Positions 43,786 to 56,502 are shown, numbered from the stretch's first letter. The stretch: DNA of 64,000 bases from Stenogyne calaminthoides (GCA_037126765.1 JBBCBC010000009.1:30402870-30466869), one strand, 5' to 3'. Notes: generated from the letters alone by a model not told the origin. Numbers and translations: made by a program.

Positions 43786-45288
43786 TCAGTTTGCTTCATT
43801 CTCGACTTCATCAGTGGGCACTTCCAGATCAAACATTCCGAAGAATCTTTTCTTCAGCTCATTTCTTTCCTTGATGATGTCTGGACTGTTTCCAGTTAGG
43901 CCCAACTGACCAGCGTACTGAGCAATTTCTTGCGTAATGGCCTTCTCATTTACCAAGCCATTACCAAGTCTCGGAGGAGGATAGAAATATGGACCAGGGG
44001 CTACTATCTGTACTCCACCTTCATCCGCAAAGTTAATCCAGCTCTGTAGATACTTTGGATAGAAGATAAGAAGATATTCAATGAAAGCTTCATTCTGATC
44101 TGAGCTTTCCCCTCTCCATTCCCTGAGAACATCGAAGTTGAACCAGAAGGTTCTCTTCACTTCTTCCCACATGTCGTTGAGTTTAATTGGCATCCATTTA
44201 TCAACGTGGGGCCACTTCAGCGCTTTAGATGTTCCTTTCCTCTTGCTCGCAAACTTCCTGAAATCACTCCTTCGCTTCTGCTCTTCGTCTATCTTCTTTC
44301 TAATCACAGACGTTCCTGAAACCGAAGCAGCAGTTTTCTTAGCTTGTTCCTTTTGGAGTGTCTTCAGAGCATCTCTGGTGTTGAAGACTTTCTTCTGAGG
44401 TTGAGACTCAGATTCTTCTGCATCTGCATCATCCAGAATCAGCTTTCTCTGGATTGTCTTAGAAGCCTTCGCACGCTTGCTTACAGGTTGAACAACGCCC
44501 AAGGCTTTCCTCTTCATAGGCAGTTCAGCACCAGTCTGGCTTGTTCCAACCTTAGTTCTAGCACTTAGTTTCTCTCTTGCAACCTCAAGCATGGTTTGCT
44601 CAGAAACTCGAGTGTAGACGGGCTTCTTTACCTGAGCGAATTTCAATTTCTCAGTAGCTTCAACTTCTTTTAAGGCTTTGGCTAGATTGATCATTTCAGC
44701 ATCTTTCTGAGCCTTCTTTTCCAAAGTACGTGCCATGAACTTCCTGAGGTCTTCACCTTCCTTTTCCCCCTTCTTGGCACCGTAATTTGGAAGAAGTCTG
44801 GAGAGAGCTGTGTCCATGTGATACTGCTCTTTGCTCACACAGCGGATCTCTCCTGCTAACTGATCTTGCTCATCTTCCATTCTCCTGATGTGGTTCTTAG
44901 CCACAGACATTTCTTCAGATAAATGGGCAAACTGGCCAGAGAGTGCATCTTTAAGCATCTCTGTCATCTTGGTCATGAGCACTGAGCTCATTTCCTCAAC
45001 AGCAGATTTGATCAGCATCTCATTTTTCTCTGCCAGTTTCACCTCTAGAAATTCAGTCGACTCCTGGTGCTTCTGTTTCATTTCAGCACTTAGCTCTGCC
45101 TTGACTCCCTCCAGCTTTTCATTCAGCTTTTCTTCCATGGAGGTCATCTGAGTGGTCAGAGTGTTTTGTATCTGCACCAGTTCTGAAGAATGGCTAAGAC
45201 CTTCCATTGTCTGAGCTTGATTGGCCAACGTTTCTTCCATTTGAGCAAGTTTGGTCGTCATTGGCTCAATCTTCTCAAGTTTCTCCAA
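43786..45288 (-). CDS. C-terminal 500 residues of the Sirevirus extra gene, coiled-coil protein
   Basis: This is the longest open frame in the window and the clean part of a gene that starts near 47246. Its Met is internal, not the true start. Residues 1-170 are rich in Glu, Lys, Leu and Met with heptad spacing (KLAQMEETLANQAQTMEGL), predicting a long coiled coil. Residues 200-350 are basic, with KR clusters such as KRKALG and KRAKASK that could be nuclear signals. Residues 355-500 form a Trp/aromatic-rich globular segment (WPHVDKWMPIKLNDMWEE, GPYFYPPPRLGNG). No membrane span is visible. It may be a structural or accessory protein; I do not recognise a family. Confidence 0.75.
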   Translation of the reverse strand: MEKLEKIEPMTTKLAQMEETLANQAQTMEGLSHSSELVQIQNTLTTQMTSMEEKLNEKLEGVKAELSAEMKQKHQESTEFLEVKLAEKNEMLIKSAVEEMSSVLMTKMTEMLKDALSGQFAHLSEEMSVAKNHIRRMEDEQDQLAGEIRCVSKEQYHMDTALSRLLPNYGAKKGEKEGEDLRKFMARTLEKKAQKDAEMINLAKALKEVEATEKLKFAQVKKPVYTRVSEQTMLEVAREKLSARTKVGTSQTGAELPMKRKALGVVQPVSKRAKASKTIQRKLILDDADAEESESQPQKKVFNTRDALKTLQKEQAKKTAASVSGTSVIRKKIDEEQKRRSDFRKFASKRKGTSKALKWPHVDKWMPIKLNDMWEEVKRTFWFNFDVLREWRGESSDQNEAFIEYLLIFYPKYLQSWINFADEGGVQIVAPGPYFYPPPRLGNGLVNEKAITQEIAQYAGQLGLTGNSPDIIKERNELKKRFFGMFDLEVPTDEVENEAN

Positions 45289-47246
45289 TACGGGAGTAAG
45301 ATCAATCTCGTGACCTTACGCACTTTACATCTTTGTTTGATCATCTGAGCTTGACTTCATCACGAGCTCAATCTCAATTGAGGCCTCGGTCGAAGAAGTG
45401 CTAGCCCGATCGATGTTGACTTCGTTCGAGTTGATCGAGAACGGATGTCTCTTTTTCTATTTGAGACTGATCCTCAATATCTCCCTGTTGGTCCCCATCT
45501 CCATCTTTGGATTTGTCTCATTTTTCGGGGCACCAACTTTAGTTCCTTTCTTCTCATTTAACTTCTCTAACCAAAATTTCATCAAAATGGAATTTTTCAT
45601 CACGAGGCTTTGTCATACGAACCAGAAGTCGGTCGGGAAGGTTGTCTCCTCATTCCACCGGTCTTCCCCTCTGAATGCGACTATATCAAGCATCTCGGGA
45701 AGAGTCGATTGAGGATATATCTTTATCGTCATGTCTGAAGAAGATATCTTGCGGATCGGGGTAGGAAAATTTGAGCTTCGGGTAGCGGTCGGATGAACCG
45801 TTCCCCTTGCTCCTCCATTTCGCCTTCTTGACCCCTTTCTTCCGGGGCTCTACGGTTCATGGTAACCTCCGCTAGGAATCAAGCATTAGATCACTCGAGA
45901 GCTCATCATGAATATGCGCGCTCCCGAGCCTCGGCGATATCGAAGTTTGTGCATTAGGTCCTCGGTTTGCATCTGAGTGGGTTACGTATTTTGGTGGCAT
46001 ATATCCGATAGAGTCTGAGTTATTTCGTCGATCTGAGACGCACATTTTCAGATCGACTCGAGTGGCTCTTCCGGCTCGAGCACCTTTTTGTCCCCGAGGT
46101 AAGCATCTCAGGTCGAGTTCTTTAAAAATTTCTTGAGAAATTTTATCTGAACTGAGTGATGTCTCGAGCACCTCAGAGAAGACCTGCTCCTCAGTTAGAT
46201 CCTGAGTCCTAGAGATAGCCTGAGCCAACACCTGCAATGGTGAACTCTGAGTGGTTTGGTCCTCAGGTTGAATCTCTTCAGAATCACTTCCATCTTCATC
46301 GGTGAGAACCACCAATCTTTTGCGCTTTGGGGCAAGATCCTTCTTCTTCATCATTTTTGCTCCTTGCTCCAATTTTGCCTCCAACAGAACCTTCCCCCTG
46401 GTTTGTTGGGTCTCTTTCTCAGTCGCAACTGGTGATTCTACCTTCTTTTCTCTTTTCCCTCGGATGGCCTGCTTCTTCATAGCAATAGGTTTGAAGAGAA
46501 TTTTGGATTTTGGGAATGGGGGCGAAGATATCCTCCTCCTCTCTGCACATCTCCAAAATATAGGCAATTTTGGTGGCATGGTGGATCTTGCCTTTCATCG
46601 TGATTTCCCCATTGACTCTTTTTATGACCTTAGCTTGCTCCGACACCATCTGGATTAAGAATTTCAGCCAGTTGAAGTCAGTGGTGGGAGATGCCTCGAT
46701 CGCCGCCATCAATCTGAGCTTCGGGGTACTAATCTGCTCAAAGCTCCCCGCAAGACTCATGATGCACTTGCTCACAATATCCATCAGCACCCGATATTGT
46801 GGTTTTAGGTATCTCTTGTGCAAGGTTGCCTCAAACTTCACAGGATTTTCAGTAATCCTATCTAGGTACTCCTGCTCTCTACCCGACATATACATCACAG
46901 GATCCTCTCCTCTATCACAGAGCTCAAATACATCATTTAAATTTTTCGGAATAATGTACAACTCCCTCTCAAAATCGATGTATTTTGCCGAATGCTCTAG
47001 ATCGACCACGATGTCGAAGAGTGCATACAATCTTCATCTATTCTCAAATTACGGATGAATTAGATTACCTCTTTTGCGAACTCTGATGCAGTCCGAAACT
47101 GCGACTAGATGGGTGAGTTTGCTTGATCGAATCATATGCAAAGCCTCCTCTTCTGGCTTTGAGTTGGTTGTGCTTTCAAGAGAGACAGCGAACTCGTACC
47201 ATGGCTTGTTGGTTATGGCTAATTTCTCGAACACGGTTGGAGCCAT
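45289..47246 (-). pseudogene. N-terminal half of the extra gene of C2, with frame breaks
   Basis: The start is the ATG at 47244-47246 (MAPTVFEKLAITNKPWYEF), aligned with 26492 in element C. Open pieces are 47049-47300, 46419-47030 and 45872-46579. The 46419-47030 piece is a helical segment (YLKPQYRVLMDIVSKCIMSL, then LRLMAAIEASPTTDFNWLKF) resembling accessory proteins of plant transposons only loosely. The 45872-46579 piece is basic then acidic and disordered. Between 45290 and 45870 the CTG/CAG-type changes are dense and no frame holds. Confidence 0.7.
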
Positions 47247-47886
47247 TTTAGAATATGATTGAAGAATTTGAAGTTCTTCTGTTTGACGATTTACGGGCAA
47301 AGGATTTTTTTAATTTGGGAACGAAGGGTTTGATAAAATTTGGCTTGAATGGCTTTAGAGGGGTATAAATAGCTTCGAGATCGTGGAGAATCGTGTTGGT
47401 TAGGTGAAAAGTAACGGTTGAGATTAATCACCGATTAATCGGGTATATGAACCAAACGATCTCCGAAAAAGTAAGCCGCCAAAATATCTCGATTGGTTAT
47501 TAATGTAGCGAGCATTAAATATTTATTGACCTTCTTCGAATTTAAAAACGATCGCCTTAAAAACATTCCTCGGTGTTTTTGTATTTATTGCGAATGATTC
47601 TTGAGTTTTTCTTGAGCAATAAATGAGTCGCATGAGTCATTACTTCTACAGACTAATTTTCCTCTATCAGTCTTACTGAGTACTGACCTTGATAAAATGT
47701 CGATTATATCTTGAAGTCTTTGAATGGGTTCAATATAACACGAAATCTTGACCTTGATAAATCGAGTTTCGAGACTCGATCAAATATTTCCATTTTATCC
47801 TGAGTTTCTCAGTGAAATTCTGAGAAAGCTACATGCATCTGAAAATCTTCAATTTTTTGATTTACTCTATACACTGGTTCTAACAT
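47247..47886 (-). promoter_or_regulatory. Spacer between pol and extra gene in C2
   Basis: This is the counterpart of 25830-26491. It holds TATTTATA (minus strand, 47364-47371) about 120 bases before the extra gene's ATG. No coding signal. Confidence 0.4.
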
Positions 47887-50800
47887 CCCTAATTCAATTG
47901 AAAGTTCTGAAATCTTGATTGACCCCAAAGGTTTAGTCAAGATATCATCTCTTTTGCCTATCGGTATGAATTTTCTCCATCCTTATGTTCTTTTTCTCGA
48001 CATGATCTCGATGAAGTGATGTCGATATCCACATGCTTTGCATCGGTGTGCAACACGGGATTTTGTGAAATAGCAATGGCACTATTATTGTCACAAAATA
48101 TTGGTACTTCATTTGGCTACAACTTTATAATCCCTTAATTGTTGTCCGAGCAAAGAATCGAATACGTGACTTCCTGCGACCATGTATTCAAACCCGATAA
48201 TCTTGGTTACTCTCGAGGTGCATTTCTTTGAAAACTAAGATATCAGCTTGCTTCCTAGAAATTGACAAGTTCCTGTTGTGGACTTCCTGTCAATTCTACA
48301 ACCTCCATAGTCAGCATCTGAGTAACCAGTTAATTCAAGGTTATCATCAATTTGGATACCATAATCCTCTATTCACTTTGTGCCCTTAAGATATCTTAGT
48401 ATCTTTTTGGCGGCCTCCATGTGACTAGTCTTAGGATTAGCGGTATCTTGCACATATCAACAACAAATGTTATATCGGCCTACTAACGTGAGATTGAGCA
48501 ATGATCCAATGATTCCTCTATAATCGGTATGATTCATTTGATTTGCCTTCCGAATCGGGATCCATCTTGTAGTTAGTGTTCATAGGAATCTAAGCTGCGT
48601 TACAGTCTGTACACCATATTTGCAATCGGATCTACGGTGTACTTTGCACTGGTTGATGAATATTCCTTCCTTTGATTGTTTCAGCTTGAAGTCCTAGAAA
48701 GAAATTCATCTCTCCCATCATTGACATCTCAAATTTGCCTTTCGCCGGTGTTGAAAACTTTTCACCACGGTGATGGTTTGGAGATCAAAAATGATGTCAT
48801 CAACATATATCTGAACCAAGAAGATATCTTCCCCATCCTCTATCTGAGCGAGTTCTATCAGCGATCCTTTGACAAAACCATGGTCGATGAAACCGAGAAA
48901 GAGTATCATACCATGCTCGGGTGCTTGCTTAAGACCATACAAAGCTTTTTACGAGCACTGTAAACTTGGTCATTCTGTTTTGAAACCGGGGAGGTTGTTC
49001 CACATAAACCTCTTCTTTAAGCACACCGTTCGAGAAATGCACTTTTCACATCCATTTGATAGTTGTGAACTTCATGTGGGCGGCATATGCAAGAAAACAA
49101 TCGATGGCTTCTAGTCTTGCAGCAGGGTCAAAGGTTTCATCATAATCCAAGCCTTCTTCTTGGGAATAACCTTCAGGCGACTAGCCTTGCCTTGTTTCTT
49201 ACAATGTTATTGTTTTCATCTCTTTTTATTCTTGAAAACCCACTTGGTTCCAATGACATTGTGCCTTTCGGTCTCTATCTACCAACTCCATACTTCATTC
49301 CTTGAGAATTGATTGACTCCTCTTGCATAAAGAATAATCCAATAAGAATCTTGTAGAGAGCTTCACCAATCTCGTGCGGAGGTTCTTTTTACGATAGGAA
49401 GCGGCGAGAATAGTGCACTCTCACCATGGAACCTTCTTGTCTTAACACCTTGGTTAGATCACCCACAATCGACTTGTAGGATGACTATCTAACCATTTCC
49501 TTCTTGATGTTCCCCTTCAATAGTATCCTCAACATTTGAAATGTTAGGTTGGTTAATTCAATAAACTTCGAGGAACAACGAGAAAAGGAGAAAGTGAATT
49601 ATCTTCCTCGTGGAAATTCTATTCGAGAACATTGTCGAGACATTTGTTCCCCTTTGGTTGATAGATTGAGAAATTGCCTCATTTGTGACCACATCTTCAT
49701 TGGCATCACATACACGAAGTGCGAATCGGTGTCTGCTTGATTGGTCACCTTGGAGTGTTGGTTTTCACGAGGTTCACCATCCACGAGTTCCATCTGAACT
49801 TCTTTATCGAGTCCGAGTCACTCCAATCATAGGATGTGGTGACTTCTTCTTTTTGGTTGATTGGATGATTTATCTTTCATTTTAGGGCTTAATCTGGTGA
49901 TCCTTTTAGATAATTCATCTGCATCATGTTCTGTTTATTACGAATACAAGTAGATTCATCAAAAACAACATGAGGTGTTTCCTCCACAATAAAAGTCCTC
50001 TGGGTTGTAAACTCGAAAGCTTTTCTTGACTTGAGAATATCCTAAGAATATTCCTTCATCGACTTTACTATCAAAAGTTTCAACTGATCTTTACCATTAT
50101 TGTGTATGAAACACTTGCAACCAAACACACGAAAAAAAAAGAAACAAGAGGCTTCCTTTCATTCCAAAGCTCATAGGGTGTTTTGCCTTGACTCTTGGTC
50201 AAGCATGGATCTAATACGTGAGTAGCATGCGGTGTTGGCGACTTGACCCCAAAATCTTTTAGGAATATAAACTTAATTTATCATTGTCCTTGCGAACTTC
50301 TTTTGAGAGTCCTGTTCCTTCTTTCAAAGAACAACACCATTTTGTTGAGGGTCCTTGCGGTGATGTTTCATGATAAATTCCATTTCTTTGCTAATAATCG
50401 GATATAATATGATTTATAAATTGATTCCTTTTGTCGGATCGATTTTGACCACACTTAGATTTTTTCTCAATCTTGAGCCTTTTCAATAACTCTGGCAAAC
50501 TTTATTTGAGTCTCTTTCTTCTTGAGTAAGAATATGACCCAAGTATATATCTCGAGTAGTCATCAACTACTACCAATGTGTATTTCACGCCATTAGTGCT
50601 CCTTTGGTGTTATAGGACCAAAAAGATCCATATGTAATGGCGAAGTGTTACGTCATTAGAAACTTCTACTTTGTTTTTAAATGATGCTTTAACTTGTTTT
50701 TTTTTCGGCAAGCATCACAAATATGTTCCTTCTTGAACACTTCATTAGGCAACCCTCTCACAAGAGCTAATCTTTGCAAGTTTGTTCGGGGTTTTTGAAA

Positions 50801-51260
50801 TTTAGGTGATTCATTCTTTTATGTCATAACCAAATCGGTATCTGTGGAACTTTTAGCAACTAAACATGTATCTTTAGGAATTTGAACTCCAATCGGCCGA
50901 GATACACATTCCCTTTTCTTGTACCATCGGTAAAACTTTTACGTGATGTATCATCTTTCACAAAACATAAGTTCTTAGAGAACTCAACATTAAAACCCTT
51001 ATCACGAGAATTGGCTAATTGAAAGCAAATTGTGCTTCAATCGAATACATATGAAACACCATGGATATGAAGCGAGTCGATTTCCAAAGTTCCATATCCT
51101 TGATCTCATCCTTGGAGTTATCTCCAAAAAGTGATCATGGGCCTCTTTGTTCAACATAGTCCTTTGAGTATCTTCTTGTAACTTTGTCATATGTCTTGAA
51201 CATTCCTTTGTCAAGATACCATATATCGGGACCTTTTTTTCATCTCTGCTCATCGATTGC
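47887..51260 (-). pseudogene. Element C2 pol: protease, integrase, RT, RNase H, frameshifted
   Basis: Pieces in order on the minus strand are: protease/pre-integrase (51002-51253, containing CSRHMT and LKHNLLSISQF); integrase (about 50140-50960, in broken frames); and RT with YGLKQAP and the catalytic YVDDIIF within 48718-48942. RNase H follows (about 48030-48200). The order defines copia. It matches 22441-25829 of element C almost throughout, but breaks fall at different places in the two copies, which fits independent sequence errors better than shared decay. Confidence 0.85.
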
Positions 51261-51299
51261 CATGTGATCTTTAGTCGATTGAGCCCTTGTTTTCCTCGA

Positions 51300-52304
51300 A
51301 AAAGCAGATCAATTCTTAGGTACCCAATTTGTGTAGGGTCCTATAAGGTTAGATGTACCTTTCGGAATCCAAATCGCCTGACAACTCTAATCACTTTAGA
51401 GTGGTGATCATCTTCCATAAACGTCAACATATACATTCACTACTCTGGGTGCCTTAGCAATTTTACGTATATGTGTGCTAGCTTTAGCATGAACATGTGC
51501 CTTTGAATTCTTCTTTGGTTCGGGCCTTACGTTGGATCTTAGGCTTTTTGCAACAGGTCTAAATCTTTGTTGACTTGGGTTGAGATAACCTTTACCCTTA
51601 GGCAAGTGAGGTTCGGGTTATGCATCTTTGAAATCTGGTCTTTCAACATCTTGAGGACTTGGTCTCTTGATTGAGAATGTCTCTTTGAGTGTTTCTCATC
51701 CGAGGATTCCTCGATGGTTTGATGTGGAGCCTTTCGGGGTTTGCATTCTTAGCTTTGAGGCTTTGAAGTGCTTACTGAAACTTTCAATATTTGCTAAGGT
51801 TTTCTAGTCTTTTCTTGAGGTTTGGGCTTTCTAACTTTGATCATTGATTTCTTTGAAACCATAGGTCCTTTTCCTTGTCTACAACCTTGGGCATTACTTG
51901 GTTTGAAGTGTAGGTGCCTTTGGTTTTACAAAGATTGTCTTCTTGCTACTTGATCGACATTCGGATGACCTTGTGAGGTTCCCCTGGAATGTATCCCAAT
52001 CCAGTTTTATAGTGGCAGATCTCTGGTAACTCTGAATTTCATCTATTACTTTAGATGCATTATTCAATAGAGTTAACTTCTTACGTGCACTATCCTCCAC
52101 ACTTCTGTAGAGTTTTTATGCTTCTCGGAGAGGTCATTGAACTTCGATTACGATTATTTGAATCTCTTGATTGGATTTCTCTAGCTTTTCGATTAGGGAC
52201 ATTATCGAACTTCTCTTTCTCGAGAGTTGTACTTTGAGAACATCGATTCATCGATAGTTCCCATTAATTGAGAAGTGATTTGATATTGCTAGAGTCTTTC
52301 CATT
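51300..52304 (-). pseudogene. Element C2 gag-pol linker, basic
   Basis: Fragments at 51408-51605 (GYLNPSQQRFRPVAK) and 51894-52100 are Lys/Arg/Ser-rich, collinear with 21406-22440. No domain recognised; frames broken. Confidence 0.5.
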
Positions 52305-53683
52305 TTAGATTTTTGAGCTTTTCGGTTCTTTATTCTGCTCTTGAGTTTTATTTAGCAGTTCTTGTAAAACAGCATAGTCCTTCATCAGATTCTCAAAAGA
52401 ATCCATCAAGTCAAAATGACTGTTTTCAGTGGAACTTGAAAACTCTTGTGCTAGTGTAGGAGCAACAACAGAGACAGAAGCGTTTTCCTCCTCAATGACC
52501 ATTAGACAGATGTCATCACTTTCACTGTCTGAGAATATATCGTCTGAAGAGCTAGATCCTTCCTCAGAGTGTTCTTCTTCTGCAACCATGGCCTTTTTGC
52601 TTGAGGACTTCTGGTCTCTTTTAGCTTGTCTTTCTCTTCTCTCCTTAGCACTTAACTCTGGACAATCATATTGGAAGTGACCTTTCTTCTGGCAATTATA
52701 GCATCTGTTGGCATCATCATCCTGATCATTTTCTTCTTTGGACTTGGAGTCCTTCTTTCTGGATGAAGATCCCTCAGCTTTCAGGTCTTTCTTCTCAGTT
52801 GATCTGTCCTCAGGTCTCTTCTGGTACCTGTGGTTCCTGTAATAGCTTTTATATTTTCCAAAACGGCTATTGAGTCTGTCAAATCTCCTTGCCATCAGTG
52901 CTAGCTTTTCCTCAAGCTCATCCTGATTTTTGGCATGAGAGTTTTCAGACTCTCTAGTCTCTGAGTTTTATCTTTGGCTTTTAAAGCCACATTCTTACTA
53001 GATGATCTGAATCATCTTTTCATCAAACCCTTTTAGATTTCTTATCAATTACGAATTCATAAGCCTCCAGCTCAGAGAATACTTGTTGATAAGGCATTGA
53101 GTTGATATTTTTGGTGTTCTCAATCACCACAGCATGGATGTCCCATTTCTTAGATAAACCTCTAAGAATTTTCAATGCAATTTCTCTCTGTGGGTATTTC
53201 TTACCCAACGCATTCAGATCATTCATGATTCAATGAATCGACTTCTAATCATCGATTGATTCACCTTCCTCCATTTCAAAACTATCAAACTTTCCAATTG
53301 CCACAGAAAGTTTGTTTTCTTTTATGTGATCTGTGCCTTGGCACATGATAGCTAGTGTATCCCAAATCTCTTTCGTGGTATTACAGTGAGAGATCATTCC
53401 CATCACACCATCATCAACAGTACTGTATAGTGTGTCTTTTGCAATGAAGTCTAGATTGACTAACTTTCTCTCTTGAGTCGATTGATCATCGGACTTAGGA
53501 AATTCTACTTTCGGGATCGGTTCTCTCATCTTACATTTTGCAGGATTCACCGGTGAACTGGAATGGTCCTTAAGAGACCACTCTCCACATGCGCTCATGT
53601 TTAGAATACAAATGTGCCTGCATTCTCAGTCTCCATAGATCATAGTTCTCCACTGAGAACATGGGAAGTTTTTTAGAAGACAT
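52305..53683 (-). pseudogene. Element C2 gag, nearly readable
   Basis: The ATG at 53681-53683 begins MSSKKLPMFSVENYDLW, a copia gag start. Open pieces are 53570-53683, 53245-53598, 53023-53226 and 52305-52895. The last has a perfect CCHC knuckle CYNCQKKGHFQYDC (52662-52703) followed by an acidic Ser-rich tail. Gag forms the particle and the knuckle binds RNA. This copy keeps CAG/CTG where element C has CG/CGG, for example at 52330-52470 against 21237-21400. Confidence 0.85.
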
Positions 53684-53799
53684 TTTTCTGATCTTTTGAA
53701 AAAGAAAAAAATTTGACAAATAAGATGGGATTCGGATAGACCACAAGTATTTTTGAAAATAAAACTTTTGGTCAACTTGGTAAGTGGTCAAGTTGAACC

Positions 53800-53817
53800 C
53801 TTTGCTCCGATACCACT
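53800..53817 (-). promoter_or_regulatory. Element C2 primer-binding site
   Basis: On the minus strand AGTGGTATCGGAGCAAAG follows the LTR end, matching TGGTATCAGAGC with one difference at CAG. Confidence 0.8.
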
Positions 53818-55829
53818 TGTTGGTCGGTGCAAACGAAGTCTTACACGTGTATGGGGGAATACACGTGTTGATGTTTTTAAAACTTTTTTCTTTGGCGACG
53901 TCGGCTTGGGTCGGATAATCCACGAAGATTAGGTTCCGAGAAGCATAGATTGCTCTGAGTCAAAGTTCTCTTGTGAGGCGGTGATCTTGAAATGCTTTTC
54001 GGATACCTCGAGATAATCCAAATTGAGTCCGAGTGTCAGAGATCATTTGCTTGGATCAGATAACTATCTTCTTGAATCCTCGGAAGAGAGTTCAGTTTAG
54101 TAACTATCTGTTAAAAGCTACTTTCGATCGTCGCGGAATGGTTGGCCACTTTAGTTTATACTCGTTTTAAGCTTTCTTTGAAAAACCTTCCCTTTATGAA
54201 ATAGTGATTAATTTGTGATTCACTTATGCAACTTCGGTGGATTGATTCCAACCGAATATCGGTGAAAAGTATGCTTTCAAAATCAAGTCAATGCAACGAT
54301 TAAGCCTGAGATAAGGAAAGCAATAAAGAACACAGTAGTTATAGTGGTTCAGAGACTCAAGCTCCTACATCCACTCTCTCTAACTCTTCAGAGAAATCCA
54401 CTATCAACTTCTGAGCTTTCTGACTACCTCGTAGTTTACTTACTCAACTTCGTACGAGTTTTTCGACTACTCCGTAGTTTACTTACTCAACCCGACCTTG
54501 AGTTTTACGACTACCTCCGTAGTTTACTTACTCAATCACACACAAGCTTTCGGACTACCCGCGTAGCTTACTAACTTCTCCTCTAGAGTTTTTACGACTA
54601 CTCGCGTGGTTTACTAACTCTTTACAACTCTACTCACCAACAAACACACTCCAACTACCTTCTCAAGGGTTTGGGGTTTCTTGGTTGTTTTCAACTAGGA
54701 TGAGATATCCTTTACAATGAAGCACAATGCAAAGGGTTAGGATATCTCGACTAAGCTTTGGATAAATCTTATCAAGCTAGGCTTAGTAAAGTGAGCTCTC
54801 TTCAATATAGAAGCACTTGGGAAATTCAAGGTATTTCGAGTGCTTTAACTTTTGCAAGAATAAGTTTGAGCTCTTGAGTTGCGTATAAATTTCCGTCACC
54901 TTTCAATGTAGAAGGTCACCCCGGTATTTATAGGCATACACCAAGGTCACTCTTGAAAACTATCCGTTGGAGAGATAGCCCGTGAGTTCCCTCTTAAGGT
55001 GTGTGAGAGCGGCTATTTTTAGGGTTTGAAACTCCCTAACATATTTTAGGCAATAGCCTTTCATGTAGCCGGTCTTCACTTTTTTGCGATCTGGAACTTT
55101 CATTACATCGACATCTTTTTTGATAACTTTGTCCTTTGTCAATGTCGATATGGTGCTGATGTTGTCTTCTTCTTTTTGACTTTTGTCTCGAGTTAAAGGT
55201 AGACATCTTCAGCAGCTCTTTTGGTTATAAACTCGAGTTTGATATAACCTTAACAACACTTACGATTTAGTTCCTTTTTATGCGCATTTGAATGTCTTGG
55301 CAATATCTAACTTTCTAAGGTATCGCGTTTTTTCGTATTGCATCCCGGATAGATATATTGATTGCCTCGGAACATTGAGGTTTATCTTTGAGCATTGATA
55401 CATTCTTGAGTCTTGATTAATTCTTTGTCTTTTCGGTATTCTTGATCTTGATTTCTCGATCTTGATCTTGCGTCTTGAGTCTGAGTTCTTGAGGGTCTTC
55501 GAGTCTTGAGTCTTCCGAGTCTTTAGTTTCTTACGAGTCTTGATTTATCTTGTGATGTCTTGAGTCTTCATCTTTGAGTCTTGATTCTCGATTTTCATCT
55601 TGAGTCTGATATCTTAGTTTCATCTTGAGTCTTGAGAATCTCGGTCTCTCTTTCGAGTCTTGATTCTCGATTTCTTCTTGAGTCTTGAAACTTGATTTCA
55701 TATTGAAACCGGTTTCTTGAAACTTATCTTGAGTTCTTTAAGGGTCTTGAACCTATCACGAACTATATCTGTGACTATACATTTTGCGGATGACATCTGA
55801 ATACTCTAAAACTGAATTCGACTCAACTA
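53818..55829 (-). repeat. Element C2 5' LTR, truncated
   Basis: It is collinear with 41172-43197. It contains the G-box hairpin (53843-53868, 5-G loop), tandem repeats (about 54415-54625), TATA box (54925-54932) and GACTCAA array (about 55385-55745). The outer U3 end is missing. Confidence 0.9.
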
Positions 55830-56500
55830 AAATATTTGAGTAATTATGGAAGCATATCCTACTCCACATTTTAAGTTGTAACCACTTTATTTTTTATCTC
55901 ATGATTTATTAAATCTAAACTTGCACCACAACTATGAATTTAAGCATAACAAATTAATCTAGTATTGAGTCAGACTTTTAATGTAGTTGAATCGATTTAT
56001 ATCAATAAAAATTGAAATTAGAATAAAAATTATTCACAAACGAGGAAAAACTATAAAACAAACACAGGCAAATGTGAAATGCACACACATAATGTAGATT
56101 TTGTAGGATTAGAATATTTTTCCATAGATTGTAACCAATCCTCCGACCCCATCTAATCCCAAACAATATTTACAACGATTTTTTTTCATATGGTATTAAA
56201 ACTGAATAAACAATTAATAAGAAAATAACTTATTTTTTTTAAATATGATAAGCAAATACAGAAGGTCATAAACAATCATAATACAATAATAAATTGCCGA
56301 ATTGATGAATCAAAAATTAAAAAAACTACCATGAAATCTGAAAAATTAAAGAATATTACATGAAGAACTCTAATGGTAGGCGAGAGGAGAAGAGACAACG
56401 CACTAGAGGAGAAAAGAGCGACGAATATGTCAAATATATATAACGTTGACTAAACATCAAATTAGAGTAATATTGATAATTTAAATAAATTTGTACTATA
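55830..56500. other. AT-rich spacer, nothing recognised
   Basis: No gene or element boundary seen. It may include the far side of a deletion that removed the end of C2. Confidence 0.5.
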
Positions 56501-56502
56501 CT

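Larger units (their letters stand above)
41172..55829 (-). mobile_element. Element C2: second Sirevirus-like copia copy, 5' LTR truncated
   Basis: It has the same family structure as element C, in opposite orientation: 3' LTR 41172-43282, polypurine tract 43283-43296, extra gene 43786-47246, pol about 47887-51260, gag 52305-53683, primer site about 53800-53817, 5' LTR 53818-55829. The outer 85 or so bases of the 5' LTR, including its TG end, are missing: similarity ends after ACTCAACTA at 55829. No target duplication can therefore be seen. The flank at 55830 does not resemble the repeat at 41171, consistent with a deletion. Confidence 0.9.

Noticed and set aside
43889..45151. Plus-strand ORFs at 44138-44398, 44344-44568 and 44888-45151
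   Set aside because: They are antisense shadows of the 500-codon minus-strand frame.
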